Assembly (NCBI RefSeq): GCF_003201595.1
Contig: NZ_QJJS01000015.1
Location: 1-64,000, forward strand
Reading direction: 5' to 3'
Length of the DNA stretch: 64,000 nt
DNA from: Sphaerotilus hippei
GTDB taxonomy: Bacteria > Pseudomonadota > Gammaproteobacteria > Burkholderiales > Burkholderiaceae_C
Below the pieces are notes generated by a model, which was not told the origin of the DNA, searched no databases, and saw only the letters and a list, made by a program, of their open reading frames with translations. The stretch's first letter is position 1; the number at the start of each line of letters is the position of its first letter. Shown one piece after another: positions 47,422-55,683 of the stretch. A program made the position numbers and the translations under genes.

Positions 47422-48324
47422 TCAACCCCCAGCAGCGCCAGCAGCAAGGGCCAGCAGCGTTTGAACGTGCGGCTTCGCCAGTTCCCCCAGGATGTTGCCC
47501 GCTGCGCCTTCGGCTACTGTCTTGATGGTGCGGGCCGTGGCCTTGATGATTTCCCACTTCGGTTTCGGCGAAGCGGCTTGTGCCTTCAGTGTCGCCAGTT
47601 CGGCCCGCAGTTCGTCGGCTGCGTCCCCCTGCACGGCGCCACGGTCAAGGGCTGTGCCCAGGGCTTCAACCAAGCCCCGCAGGGCCTCAAGGTCGGTGCC
47701 CGTGGTGTTCGCTTGGGTCTGGGTTGATCCGTTGGAACTGATCTGAATCTGTGAACCCGACACGTTGCCGAAGTGGTAGTGCTGTTCTTGCACGGTCTGC
47801 TTCTCCTTCTGGGTGAACGTAAGCCCCTCCCCGAGCACGCCCCGCCTCTCAAGGTCTAGCGCCCATTCGAGGATGCGATTGCGCACCTTCTCAACGATCC
47901 CTTTCACCTGCACAGCGGAAAAGCACAGTTGCGGACGCATGGGAAGCTGCATCCCTTGCATGATGCGCTGCTCAATCGCTGGCGGGAAGTAGCGGCCTAG
48001 TTCGCCGTCGCTTCGGGCCAGTTCTTCAAGCTCCGGGATGGACTGCATTTCCGGGTGTCGGGAAAGCAAGTCGAACGCTTCGGCATTGCGCACGCGAAAC
48101 GGGATCAATCCGCGAACCGGGTTCATCACCATGATCTGGCCCCGGATGATTCGATAGTCCGGGATTTCGCGGTCTTTGTAGCCGTTCAGTTCGGACGTTA
48201 TCCACTCCACAAGCTCCGGCGCATCAAGGCGGCGGGCAGCCACAAGGGCGCGGCGCAATAGTTCGCCAGTGGACACGGCGGGATCGCTCGCCATGTTGAC
48301 CAGTTCGGGCACGAGTGCAGGCAT
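47422..48324 (-). CDS. AbiTii-domain abortive-infection-type protein
   Basis: This 300-residue protein has an N-terminal region (LVPELVNMASDPAVSTGELL, LRRALVAARRLDAPELVEWI, TSELNGYKDREIPDYRIIRG) matching the AbiTii domain: a helical segment, then W....ELNGY and the P.YR motif. The middle (SGSQIQISSNGSTQTQANTT) is a serine/threonine-rich stretch resembling amyloid-like or RHIM-type linkers, followed by helices and a C-terminal alanine/glycine-rich hydrophobic tail (AEGAAGNILG, LLALAAGAAGG) that could touch a membrane. AbiTii proteins are considered phage-defence effectors, but the mechanism is not established. The start at 48324 follows GGGGAG. It is the only recognisable gene on the island. 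Confidence 0.8.
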   Translation of the reverse strand: MPALVPELVNMASDPAVSTGELLRRALVAARRLDAPELVEWITSELNGYKDREIPDYRIIRGQIMVMNPVRGLIPFRVRNAEAFDLLSRHPEMQSIPELEELARSDGELGRYFPPAIEQRIMQGMQLPMRPQLCFSAVQVKGIVEKVRNRILEWALDLERRGVLGEGLTFTQKEKQTVQEQHYHFGNVSGSQIQISSNGSTQTQANTTGTDLEALRGLVEALGTALDRGAVQGDAADELRAELATLKAQAASPKPKWEIIKATARTIKTVAEGAAGNILGELAKPHVQTLLALAAGAAGG

Positions 48325-48731
48325 GTTCTCCCCTTGGGTTGCCTGCGTGGGTGCTTGTCGCTGGTGGTCGGTGTGGCGTGTCTTTGGTGGCACCCGTTGC
48401 AGGTGCCTACATTATCCGCAGGGTGCGCGGTGGGTAGCCGTGCAATCAGTTGCAGCGGGCCAGGGCTCAGGCGGTCGCCACACGGCGGGCCAGCGGAAAC
48501 GCGATGTCCCGCAACACCTCGCCCATGAGGGGGCCAAAGATTGCGGCCCCGAGTTCGATAGCGTCCTTTCCCGTGGGCAGTGTTGGTGCCAATGCGTGCT
48601 CTTCGCTGGGAGGCGTCCAACGCAAGCCTGCTCCCCAGGCTCTGACCCGAAGCGCAAAAGCTGTTGGTTGAGGTTGGCAGCCTCTTCGAAGTTGAGGCCG
48701 CCAACCGCTTGCAGGGGAGCTTACGGTTGGC
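48325..48731. other. Right non-coding or decayed part of the island
   Basis: No gene is firmly supported in these 407 bases upstream of the AbiTii gene. A minus-strand frame ending at 48467 encodes a plausible peptide tail (ELGAAIFGPLMGEVLRDIAF) with coding-like third positions but no credible start, so it may be a fragment of a lost gene. The AbiTii promoter should be in the part next to 48324. Confidence 0.4.
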
Positions 48732-48753
48732 TCAAGTCCAACACGGCCTACCA
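48732..48753 (+). repeat. Right attachment-site repeat
   Basis: A 22-bp exact copy of the tRNA 3' end (47156-47177), in the same orientation, at the outer border of the island, 11 bp from the stop of the YeeE/YedE gene. Confidence 0.85.
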
Positions 48754-48764
48754 CTCGCTGCCGC

Positions 48765-49181
48765 TCAGCCCGGCACCCGGGCTCGCCGTCCCTGCAGCCA
48801 CGCCCCGGCGAGGATGCCGCCCAGCGCCCACAGCAGTTCGAGGTTGCCGGTGCCCAGCCCCGCGATGGCCGGGCCCGGGCACACGCCGCACAGCCCCCAG
48901 CCGATGCCGAAGAGGGCCGCGCCCACCACGGTGTCACGCTCCATGACCGACGCATGGCGGCCGAAGCCGCCGCCCAGCAGCGGTCGCTGCATCACCGCCG
49001 GGGCCAGGCGATAAGCCAGCAGCGTCACCACCACCGCACCGCCCATCACCAGCGCCAGCCCGAGGTCCTCGAAGTGCAGGAAGCTCAGCACCACCGCCGG
49101 CTGCACCATGGTCGAGAGCGCCAGCCCGAAGCCGAACAGGGCCCCGGACACCAGCACCGCCAGCACCTGTGCCGCCTTCAT
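48765..49181 (-). CDS. YeeE/YedE-family membrane protein, second half (DUF6691 type)
   Basis: This 138-residue membrane protein has about four hydrophobic segments and the signature GIGWGLCGVCPGPAIAGLG with a conserved Cys, as in one half of the YeeE/YedE (TsuA/PmpB-like) sulfur-compound transporters. Its ATG overlaps the stop of the partner gene by 4 bp, so the two halves are coupled and probably form one transporter. The likely cargo is thiosulfate or another reduced sulfur species, by family only. Confidence 0.88.
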   Translation of the reverse strand: MKAAQVLAVLVSGALFGFGLALSTMVQPAVVLSFLHFEDLGLALVMGGAVVVTLLAYRLAPAVMQRPLLGGGFGRHASVMERDTVVGAALFGIGWGLCGVCPGPAIAGLGTGNLELLWALGGILAGAWLQGRRARVPG

Positions 49182-49651
49182 GCCGCGGCGCCCAGCAGGT
49201 GGCGCACCAGGTTGGCGGTGACGAAGGCCGTGGCCATGAAGGTCAGCACCGCCACCAGCGAGGGCCACTGCAGCGAGCCCAGGCCGCAGATGCCGTGCCC
49301 CGAGGTGCAACCGTTGCCCCGTCGTGCGCCGTAACCCGCCAGCAGGCCGCCCAGCACCAGCTGCCACGCCGGCAGGCCCGTCGACGGCGCCGCCGCCGTG
49401 CCCATGAGCTTCCACCACAGCGCCGCGCCCAGGATCAGCCCGGCGGCGTACACCAGCCGCCAGCCGCGGCTCTCGACCAGCCGGGCCTGCTGGAAGAACG
49501 GCCGCTTCGACACGTAGGACCAGGTCGACGAGAACACCGTGCTCATGCCGCCGATGCGCCCGGTGGTGACGAACAGCAGCGCCACGCCGGCGCCGATCAG
49601 CAGGCCGCCGGCCAGGTAGTGGGCCCAGCCCAGGGGAAAGAACGTGCTCAT
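49178..49651 (-). CDS. YeeE/YedE-family membrane protein, first half
   Basis: This 157-residue membrane protein starts MSTFFPLGWAHYLAGGLLIG and has TTGRIGGMSTVFSS and RGNGCTSGHGICGLGSLQWP with conserved cysteines, the matching first half of a YeeE/YedE pair (PmpA-like). Several membrane segments are evident. The start at 49651 was chosen because the longer frame upstream has no membrane or family character. It forms a two-gene unit with the gene that follows. Confidence 0.9.
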   Translation of the reverse strand: MSTFFPLGWAHYLAGGLLIGAGVALLFVTTGRIGGMSTVFSSTWSYVSKRPFFQQARLVESRGWRLVYAAGLILGAALWWKLMGTAAAPSTGLPAWQLVLGGLLAGYGARRGNGCTSGHGICGLGSLQWPSLVAVLTFMATAFVTANLVRHLLGAAA

Positions 49652-50092
49652 GGGGCGAAGTCTAGCCAGTCCCGTCGATACCCCGGGGGCCATCTGGTGG
49701 ATCACGATCGTGGTCTTCGCCGGTTGGCACCAAATGAATGCGGAACGACCCTGATCCGTGCGTTCGACCGGCTGGCGCACCAACCCAAGGCGCCGAAGGG
49801 GCCTCGGCGGCAGAAAAAGGACGCCAGACCGGCTTCGTGGCCCGGCATGGCGCTTGCTGAAGTTCTTTCGCTGCGGCGGAAGTGAACGTCACCATGCCAG
49901 CCAGCCATTCGACGATCGGCTTCCGCTAACGAGAGCGGGAACCTCCGGCACCCCCGCCGGCACTGGCACCGATGCCACGCGCCGTTCGTCGAATTCCCCC
50001 GTCACGCCTGACCCAGGCGCCCGTCATCCGGACTGTGTTCGTCACGCCTGTCGTGCCTGACGCGCCCGCTCCGCTTTTTCCGGAAGTCACCC
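49652..50092. other. Divergent regulatory region between YeeE/YedE pair and nirB
   Basis: These 441 bases separate the divergent YeeE/YedE pair from the nitrite reductase operon. No gene is supported; short frames here lack family similarity and credible ribosome-binding sites. The promoter of nirB and its control sites should be here. I see no clear NtrC, Fnr or NasT-type terminator-antiterminator structure by eye. Two copies of CGTCACGCCTG occur, near 50001 and 50040. Confidence 0.5.
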
Positions 50093-52606
50093 ATGAACAT
50101 CGTCGTTGTCGGTCACGGCATGGTCGGCCACAAATTCCTCGAGAGCCTCGAAGCGTCGGGCCTGTCCCACGCCAGGGTGACCGTGCTGTGCGAGGAGCCG
50201 CGGGCCGCCTACGACCGGGTGCACCTGTCGGCATTCTTCTCCGGCAAGTCGGCCGCCGACCTGTCGCTGGTGGAGCCCGGCTTCTTCGAGCGCACCGGCC
50301 ACGAGCTGCGCCTGGCCGCCCGTGCCGCCCGCATCGACCGCGCGGCGCGCACTGTCACCACCGTCGATGGCGAGGTGCTGCCCTACGACAAGCTGGTGCT
50401 GGCCACCGGCTCCTATCCCTTCGTGCCGCCGCTGCCGGGCAAGGACCGTGCGGACTGCTTCGTCTACCGCACCATCGAGGATCTGGAGGCGATGCAGGAA
50501 TGCGGGGCGCGCTCGAAGACCGGCGTGGTGGTGGGCGGAGGCCTGCTGGGCCTGGAATGCGCCAAGGCGCTGCGCGACATGGGCCTGCAGCAGACCCATG
50601 TGGTCGAGTTCGCGCCGCGCCTGATGGCGGTGCAGATCGACGAGGGCGGCGGGCGCGTGCTGCGCCGCAAGATCGAGGGCCTCGGCCTGCAGGTGCACAC
50701 GCAGAAGAACACGCTGCGCATCGTCGACGGCGAGACGGCCCGCCACCGCATGGAGTTCGCCGATGGCAGCCATCTGGAAGCCGACATGATCGTCTTCTCG
50801 GCCGGCATCCGCCCGCGTGACGAGCTGGCCCGCGCGGCGGGCCTGGACATCGGCCCGCGTGGTGGCGTGGCCATCGACAGCGAGTGCCGCACCAGCGATG
50901 CCGACATCCATGCCATCGGCGAATGCGCAGCCTGGAACGGCCAGACCTTCGGCCTGGTGGCGCCGGGCTACGAGATGGCCCGTGTCACCGCGCGCCAGCT
51001 GGCCGGCCAGGAAGAGGCGGTCTTCGTCGGCGCGGACATGAGCACCAAGCTCAAGCTGATGGGCGTGGACGTGGCCAGCATCGGCGACGCGCACGGCAAC
51101 ACGCCGGGCAGCCGCTCGTTCCAGTACACCGACGAGCTGCGCCAGATCTACAAGAAGATCGTCGTCAGCGAGGATGGCAAGCAGCTGCTGGGCGCGGTGC
51201 TGGTGGGCGATGCCGCCGAGTACGGCACGCTGCTGCAGATGGCGCTCAACGGCATCACGCTGCCGGCCGAGCCCGAGTTCCTGATCCTGCCGTCCAGCGA
51301 CGGCAAGGCCAAGCCGGGCCTGGGCGTGGAGGCGCTGCCGGATTCGGCCCAGATCTGCTCGTGCAACAACGTCACCAAGGGCCAGATCTGCGCCGCGGTG
51401 GGCGAGGGCGCCTGCACCATCGGCGAGATGAAGGCCTGCACCAAGGCCGGCGCGACCTGCGGCGGCTGCGTGCCGCTGGTCACCCAGGTGATGAAGGTCG
51501 AGATGGCCAGGCGCGGCATGGCGGTCAACAACCACCTGTGCGAGCACTTCGCGTATTCGCGCCAGGAGCTGTTCCACCTGATCAAGGTCGGCCAGATCAA
51601 GTCCTTCGACGAGCTGCTGGCCCGCCACGGCCAGGGCCTGGGCTGCGACATCTGCAAGCCGACCGCCGCGAGCATCTTCGCGTCGTGCTGGAACGAGTTC
51701 GTGCTGAAGAAGGACCTGGCCGGCCTGCAGGACAGCAACGACTACTTCCTGGGCAACATCCAGAAGGACGGCAGCTACTCGGTGGTGCCGCGCATGCCGG
51801 GCGGCGAGGTCACGCCCGACGGCCTGATCGCCGTGGGCACGATCGCCAAGAAGTACGGCCTCTACACCAAGGTCACCGGCGGCGCCCGGGTCGACATGTT
51901 CGGCGCCCGCGTCGAGCAGCTGCCGCTGATCTGGGAGGAGCTGATCGCCGCGGGCTTCGAGTCGGGCCACGCCTACGGCAAGTCGCTGCGCACCGTGAAG
52001 AGCTGCGTCGGCTCGACCTGGTGCCGCTACGGCGTGGGCGACAGCGTCGGCCTGGCCGTCGAGCTGGAGAACCGCTACAAGGGCCTGCGCGCGCCGCACA
52101 AGATCAAGTTCGGCGTCTCGGGCTGCACGCGTGAATGCGCCGAGGCCCAGGGCAAGGACATCGGCGTGATCGCCACCGAGAAGGGCTGGAACCTGTACGT
52201 CTGCGGCAACGGCGGCATGAAGCCGCGCCACGCCGAGCTGTTCGCCAGCGACCTGGGCAAGGACGAGCTGGTGCGCATGATCGACCGCGTGCTGATGTTC
52301 TACGTGCGCACCGCCGACCGGCTGCAGCGCACCAGCACCTGGCGCGACAACCTCGAAGGCGGCCTGGCCTATCTGCAGGACGTGATCCTGAAGGACAGCC
52401 TGGGCATCGCCGACGAGCTGGAGACCCAGATGCAGCACGTGGTCGACACCTACCAGTGCGAGTGGAAGACGGCGGTGACCGACCCCGTGGTGCGCCAGCG
52501 CTTCCGCTCCTTCGTCAACAGCGATCGGGCCGACGAGCACATCGTGTTCGTCGAGGAACGGGGCCAGATCCGTCCGGCCCGCCCCGAAGAACGCACGCCC
52601 GCCTGA
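50093..52606 (+). CDS. nirB: NAD(P)H-nitrite reductase, large subunit
   Basis: This 837-residue protein has an N-terminal FAD/NAD reductase part (MNIVVVGHGMVGHKFLESL, VVVGGGLLGLECAKAL), a BFD-like [2Fe-2S] domain with CSCNNVTKGQI and CGGCVPL (about 420-460), and a C-terminal sirohaem/4Fe-4S reductase with SCVGSTWCRYGVGDS and GVSGCTRECAEAQGKD (about 645-690). It reduces nitrite to ammonium in the cytoplasm with NirD. Full length. It heads the nirB-nirD-nirC run. Confidence 0.97.
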   Translation: MNIVVVGHGMVGHKFLESLEASGLSHARVTVLCEEPRAAYDRVHLSAFFSGKSAADLSLVEPGFFERTGHELRLAARAARIDRAARTVTTVDGEVLPYDKLVLATGSYPFVPPLPGKDRADCFVYRTIEDLEAMQECGARSKTGVVVGGGLLGLECAKALRDMGLQQTHVVEFAPRLMAVQIDEGGGRVLRRKIEGLGLQVHTQKNTLRIVDGETARHRMEFADGSHLEADMIVFSAGIRPRDELARAAGLDIGPRGGVAIDSECRTSDADIHAIGECAAWNGQTFGLVAPGYEMARVTARQLAGQEEAVFVGADMSTKLKLMGVDVASIGDAHGNTPGSRSFQYTDELRQIYKKIVVSEDGKQLLGAVLVGDAAEYGTLLQMALNGITLPAEPEFLILPSSDGKAKPGLGVEALPDSAQICSCNNVTKGQICAAVGEGACTIGEMKACTKAGATCGGCVPLVTQVMKVEMARRGMAVNNHLCEHFAYSRQELFHLIKVGQIKSFDELLARHGQGLGCDICKPTAASIFASCWNEFVLKKDLAGLQDSNDYFLGNIQKDGSYSVVPRMPGGEVTPDGLIAVGTIAKKYGLYTKVTGGARVDMFGARVEQLPLIWEELIAAGFESGHAYGKSLRTVKSCVGSTWCRYGVGDSVGLAVELENRYKGLRAPHKIKFGVSGCTRECAEAQGKDIGVIATEKGWNLYVCGNGGMKPRHAELFASDLGKDELVRMIDRVLMFYVRTADRLQRTSTWRDNLEGGLAYLQDVILKDSLGIADELETQMQHVVDTYQCEWKTAVTDPVVRQRFRSFVNSDRADEHIVFVEERGQIRPARPEERTPA

Positions 52607-52627
52607 GTCCGCACCGGAGCCCCATCC

Positions 52628-52966
52628 ATGAACACCGAGACCCTGAACTGGACCGCCGTGTGCGCGGCCGACGACATCCTGCCCCACACCGGCGTCTGCG
52701 CGCGGGTCGGCGAGCGCCACGTGGCGATCTTCCGCGTGGGCAGCGATGACTTCTACGCCATCGACAACGTCGATCCCAAGGCCGGCGCGAGCGTGCTCTC
52801 GCGTGGCCTGGTCGGCAGCCTGGGCGAACGCATCGTGGTGGCCTCGCCGCTGTACAAGCAGCACTACGACCTGCGCACCGGCGAGTGCGTGGAGGCGCCG
52901 GAGCACTCGGTGCGCGCCCACGCCGTGCGCATCGACCAGGGCCGTGTGCTGATCGCCTCGAACTGA
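52628..52966 (+). CDS. nirD: Nitrite reductase small subunit
   Basis: This 112-residue protein has a Rieske-like fold without the Cys-His cluster ligands, as is usual for NirD: LPHTGVCARVGERHVAIFRV, then DFYAIDNVDPKAGASVLSRG and SPLYKQHYDLRTGECVE. It partners NirB. It starts 21 bp after nirB and ends 12 bp before the transporter gene. Confidence 0.96.
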   Translation: MNTETLNWTAVCAADDILPHTGVCARVGERHVAIFRVGSDDFYAIDNVDPKAGASVLSRGLVGSLGERIVVASPLYKQHYDLRTGECVEAPEHSVRAHAVRIDQGRVLIASN

Positions 52967-52978
52967 CAGGACAAGAAC

Positions 52979-53788
52979 ATGGCCTACCTAGCCCCCGCAG
53001 AGTTCGTGACCAAGATGGTCGACGCCGGCGAATCCAAGCTGCTGATGTCGACCCGCGACACCCTGATCCGTGCCTACATGGCCGGCGCCATCCTCGCGCT
53101 GGCTGCCGCCTTCGCGGTGACCGTCAACGTCAACACCGGCAATCCGCTGATCGGCGCGCTGCTGTTTCCCGTCGGCTTCTGCCTGCTGTACCTGCTGGGC
53201 TTCGACCTGCTCACCGGCGTGTTCACGCTGGCGCCGCTGGCGGTGCTGGACCGCCGCCCCGGCGCCACCTGGAGCGGCGTGATGCGCAACTGGGCGCTGG
53301 TCTTCTGCGGCAACTTCGCCGGCGCGATGACCGTGGCGCTGTTCATGGCCATCATCTTCACCAACGGCTTCTCCGAAGCGCCCAATGCGGTGGGCGTGAA
53401 GATCGGCCACATCGGCGAGGGCCGCACCGTGGGCTACGCGGCGCACGGCGCCGCGGGCATGCTGACGCTGTTCATCCGGGCGGTGATGTGCAACTGGATG
53501 GTCTCCACCGGCGTGGTGGCGGCGATGATGTCCACCAGCGTGTCTGGCAAGGTCATCGCGATGTGGATGCCCATCCTGGTCTTCTTCTACATGGGCTTCG
53601 AGCACAGCATCGTCAACATGTACCTGTTCCCGTCGGGCCTGATGCTGGGCGGCAACTTCACCTTCATGGACTACATGATCTGGAACGAGATCCCCACCGT
53701 GCTGGGCAACCTCGTCGGCGGCCTGACCTTCGTCGGCGCGACGCTGTACTCGACCCACTACAAGACGGCGCCCAGGCGGGCGCACTGA
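52979..53788 (+). CDS. nirC: Formate/nitrite transporter, probably NirC
   Basis: This 269-residue membrane protein has the FNT signature: LIGALLFPVGFCLLYLLGFD, LLTGVF, NWALVFCGNFAGAMTVALFM and GFEHSIVNMYLFPSGLMLGG with six membrane segments. Position after nirBD points to nitrite import (or export of excess nitrite) across the inner membrane. The C-terminus is short and basic. Confidence 0.93.
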   Translation: MAYLAPAEFVTKMVDAGESKLLMSTRDTLIRAYMAGAILALAAAFAVTVNVNTGNPLIGALLFPVGFCLLYLLGFDLLTGVFTLAPLAVLDRRPGATWSGVMRNWALVFCGNFAGAMTVALFMAIIFTNGFSEAPNAVGVKIGHIGEGRTVGYAAHGAAGMLTLFIRAVMCNWMVSTGVVAAMMSTSVSGKVIAMWMPILVFFYMGFEHSIVNMYLFPSGLMLGGNFTFMDYMIWNEIPTVLGNLVGGLTFVGATLYSTHYKTAPRRAH

Positions 53789-53842
53789 GTGACGGCGCGC
53801 ATGCCCCGAGGACCTCGATCGCGCTGACCCGGGTCGTCCGCC

Positions 53843-55579
53843 ATGTCCACCTGCCTGCGTGTCGATCTGGGCCAGCACTCCGACCCCGGCGGGCGGGCGG
53901 TCAACCAAGACTTCCACGGCGCGAGCGTACCGACGGAGCCCCTGCTGAGCACCAAGGGCATCGTGCTGGCGCTGGCCGACGGCATCGGCAGCAGCGCGGT
54001 CAGCCAGGTGGCCAGCGCGGCGGCAGTGCGGGGCTTCCTCGACGACTACTTCAGCACGTCCGAGGCCTGGCCCGTCAAGCGGGCCGCCCAGCGGGTACTG
54101 CAGGCCACCAACTCCTGGCTGCACGCGCAGAACCAGCGCAGCGATGCCCGCTTCGACAGGGATCGGGGCCAGGTGTGCACCTTCAGTGCCCTGGTCTTCA
54201 AGGGCTGCGAGGCCCACCTGCTGCATGTGGGGGACTCCCGCATCTATCGCCTGCATCCCCAGGCGCTGGAGCAGCTGACCGAGGACCATCGTGTGCGGGT
54301 GTCCGACGGCGAAAGCCACCTCGGCCGCGCCCTCGGCGCCAGTGCCACGGTGGAGATCGACTACCGCTGCTGGACCACCGAGGTCGGGGAGGTCTACCTG
54401 CTCGCCACCGACGGGGCCTGCGAGCATCTGGTCGCCGCCGACGTGCATGCGGCCCTGGCGGCGCATCCCGCGCAGCTCGATGCCGCGGCCGCCCACCTGG
54501 TGGCCCGGGCGCTGGCGCAGGGGGCCGACGACAACCTGACGGTGCAGCTGGCCCGGGTGGTCTCGCTGCCCGACGAGCCGGCGCATCGCCTGCATGCGCA
54601 GCGCGAGGGCCTGGCCATGCCGCCGGTGCTGCAGCCGCGCATGGACTTCGAGGGCTACATCATCGTGCGCGAGCTGCAGACCAGCGCGCGCAGCCACGTC
54701 CACCTGGCCATCGACCCGGCGAGCGGGCGCCAGGTCGTGCTGAAGACCCCTTCGGTGGACCTGCGTGACCACCCGGAGCACCTCGACCGCTTCCTGCTGG
54801 AGGAGTGGGTGGCTCGCCGGCTGGACCATCCGAACCTGCTCAAGCCCTGCGTCACGGATCGTCGGCGCCGTCACCTGTACGTGGCCATGGAGTACGTGGA
54901 TGGCCAGACGCTGGCCCAGTGGATGACCGACCACCCCCGGCCGGACCTGGATGCGGTGCGCCGCATCGTCGAGCAGGTGGCCAGGGGCCTGCAGGCCCTG
55001 CACCGCAAGGAGATGCTGCACCAGGACCTGCGCCCCGAGAACATCATGATCGACCGTCAAGGCACGGTGAAGATCATCGACTTCGGCGCGGTGCACGTCG
55101 CCGGCCTGGCCGAAGGCACCCGCGTGGCCGATGCCGACCTGCTGCCGGGATCGCTCCAGTACGCCGCGCCCGAATACTTCACCGGCGAAGGCGTCTCGGC
55201 GCAGTCCGACCTGTTCTCGCTGGCGCTCATCACCTACCAGATGCTGACCGGCGCGCTGCCCTACGGGCTGCAGGTCACGCAGGTCCGGGGCCCGGGGGAT
55301 CTGCACCGGCTGAGCTACGAGCCGGTGCGCCAGGCCCGGCGCGACCTGCCCGCCTGGCTCGACGCCGTGCTGCGCCAGGCGCTGCATCCGCGGCGGGCCC
55401 GGCGGCACGAGGCGCTGTCGGCCTTCCTCCACGACCTGAGCCACCCCGGGCCCCAGCACCTGAGGGCCCAGCGTGCGCCCCTGCTGGAGCGCGATCCGGC
55501 GCGCTTCTGGCGTGGGGTCGCGCTGCTGCTGGGGCTGCTCGTGCTGCTGCTGCTGGGCTTGCTGACGTCGCGGGCCTGA
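53843..55579 (+). CDS. Bifunctional PP2C-type phosphatase/Ser-Thr protein kinase
   Basis: This 578-residue protein joins two opposing activities. Residues 1-240 are PP2C-like: NQDFHGASVP, VLALADGIGSSAVSQVASAA, HVGDSRIYRL and GADDNLTVQLARV hold the metal-binding Asp residues. Residues 270-530 are a Hanks-type kinase: VVLK lysine, catalytic loop LHQDLRPENIMID (HQD instead of HRD, Arg for the usual Lys), DFG in IIDFGAVHV, and AAPEY. A membrane segment is at the C-terminus (GVALLLGLLVLLLLGLLTSR), which would anchor both domains in the cytoplasm. Such fusions occur next to nitrate/nitrite assimilation genes in several proteobacteria; the substrate is not known. It starts 54 bp after nirC. Confidence 0.93.
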   Translation: MSTCLRVDLGQHSDPGGRAVNQDFHGASVPTEPLLSTKGIVLALADGIGSSAVSQVASAAAVRGFLDDYFSTSEAWPVKRAAQRVLQATNSWLHAQNQRSDARFDRDRGQVCTFSALVFKGCEAHLLHVGDSRIYRLHPQALEQLTEDHRVRVSDGESHLGRALGASATVEIDYRCWTTEVGEVYLLATDGACEHLVAADVHAALAAHPAQLDAAAAHLVARALAQGADDNLTVQLARVVSLPDEPAHRLHAQREGLAMPPVLQPRMDFEGYIIVRELQTSARSHVHLAIDPASGRQVVLKTPSVDLRDHPEHLDRFLLEEWVARRLDHPNLLKPCVTDRRRRHLYVAMEYVDGQTLAQWMTDHPRPDLDAVRRIVEQVARGLQALHRKEMLHQDLRPENIMIDRQGTVKIIDFGAVHVAGLAEGTRVADADLLPGSLQYAAPEYFTGEGVSAQSDLFSLALITYQMLTGALPYGLQVTQVRGPGDLHRLSYEPVRQARRDLPAWLDAVLRQALHPRRARRHEALSAFLHDLSHPGPQHLRAQRAPLLERDPARFWRGVALLLGLLVLLLLGLLTSRA

Positions 55580-55683
55580 GCCGCCGGGCCCGTGGCGGCC
55601 GATGCCGCTCAAGTCCGCCTCGGTGCCGTCGATAACCCGGGCGATGCCGGGCCTTGTGCCCGGCGCAGCCAGGAGCACACACG

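Larger units (their letters stand above)
47156..48753. mobile_element. Minimal tRNA-inserted genomic island carrying an AbiTii gene
   Basis: The 3' end of the tRNA (47156-47177) is repeated exactly at 48732-48753; with one mismatch the match extends to 27 bp (47151-47177, 48727-48753). The roughly 1.58 kb between the copies has a different, more AT-tolerant codon style and one clear gene, for an AbiTii-domain protein. It has no integrase or other recombinase. Paired 9-bp repeats near the left end resemble integrase arm sites. The element fits the idea of a cis-mobilisable element that would need an integrase in trans, or the deletion remnant of a larger island. Confidence 0.82.

Noticed and set aside
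49758-50060. Open frame of 100 codons in the nirB upstream region
   Set aside because: No family resemblance, arginine-rich random-like composition and no ribosome-binding site; best seen as non-coding.
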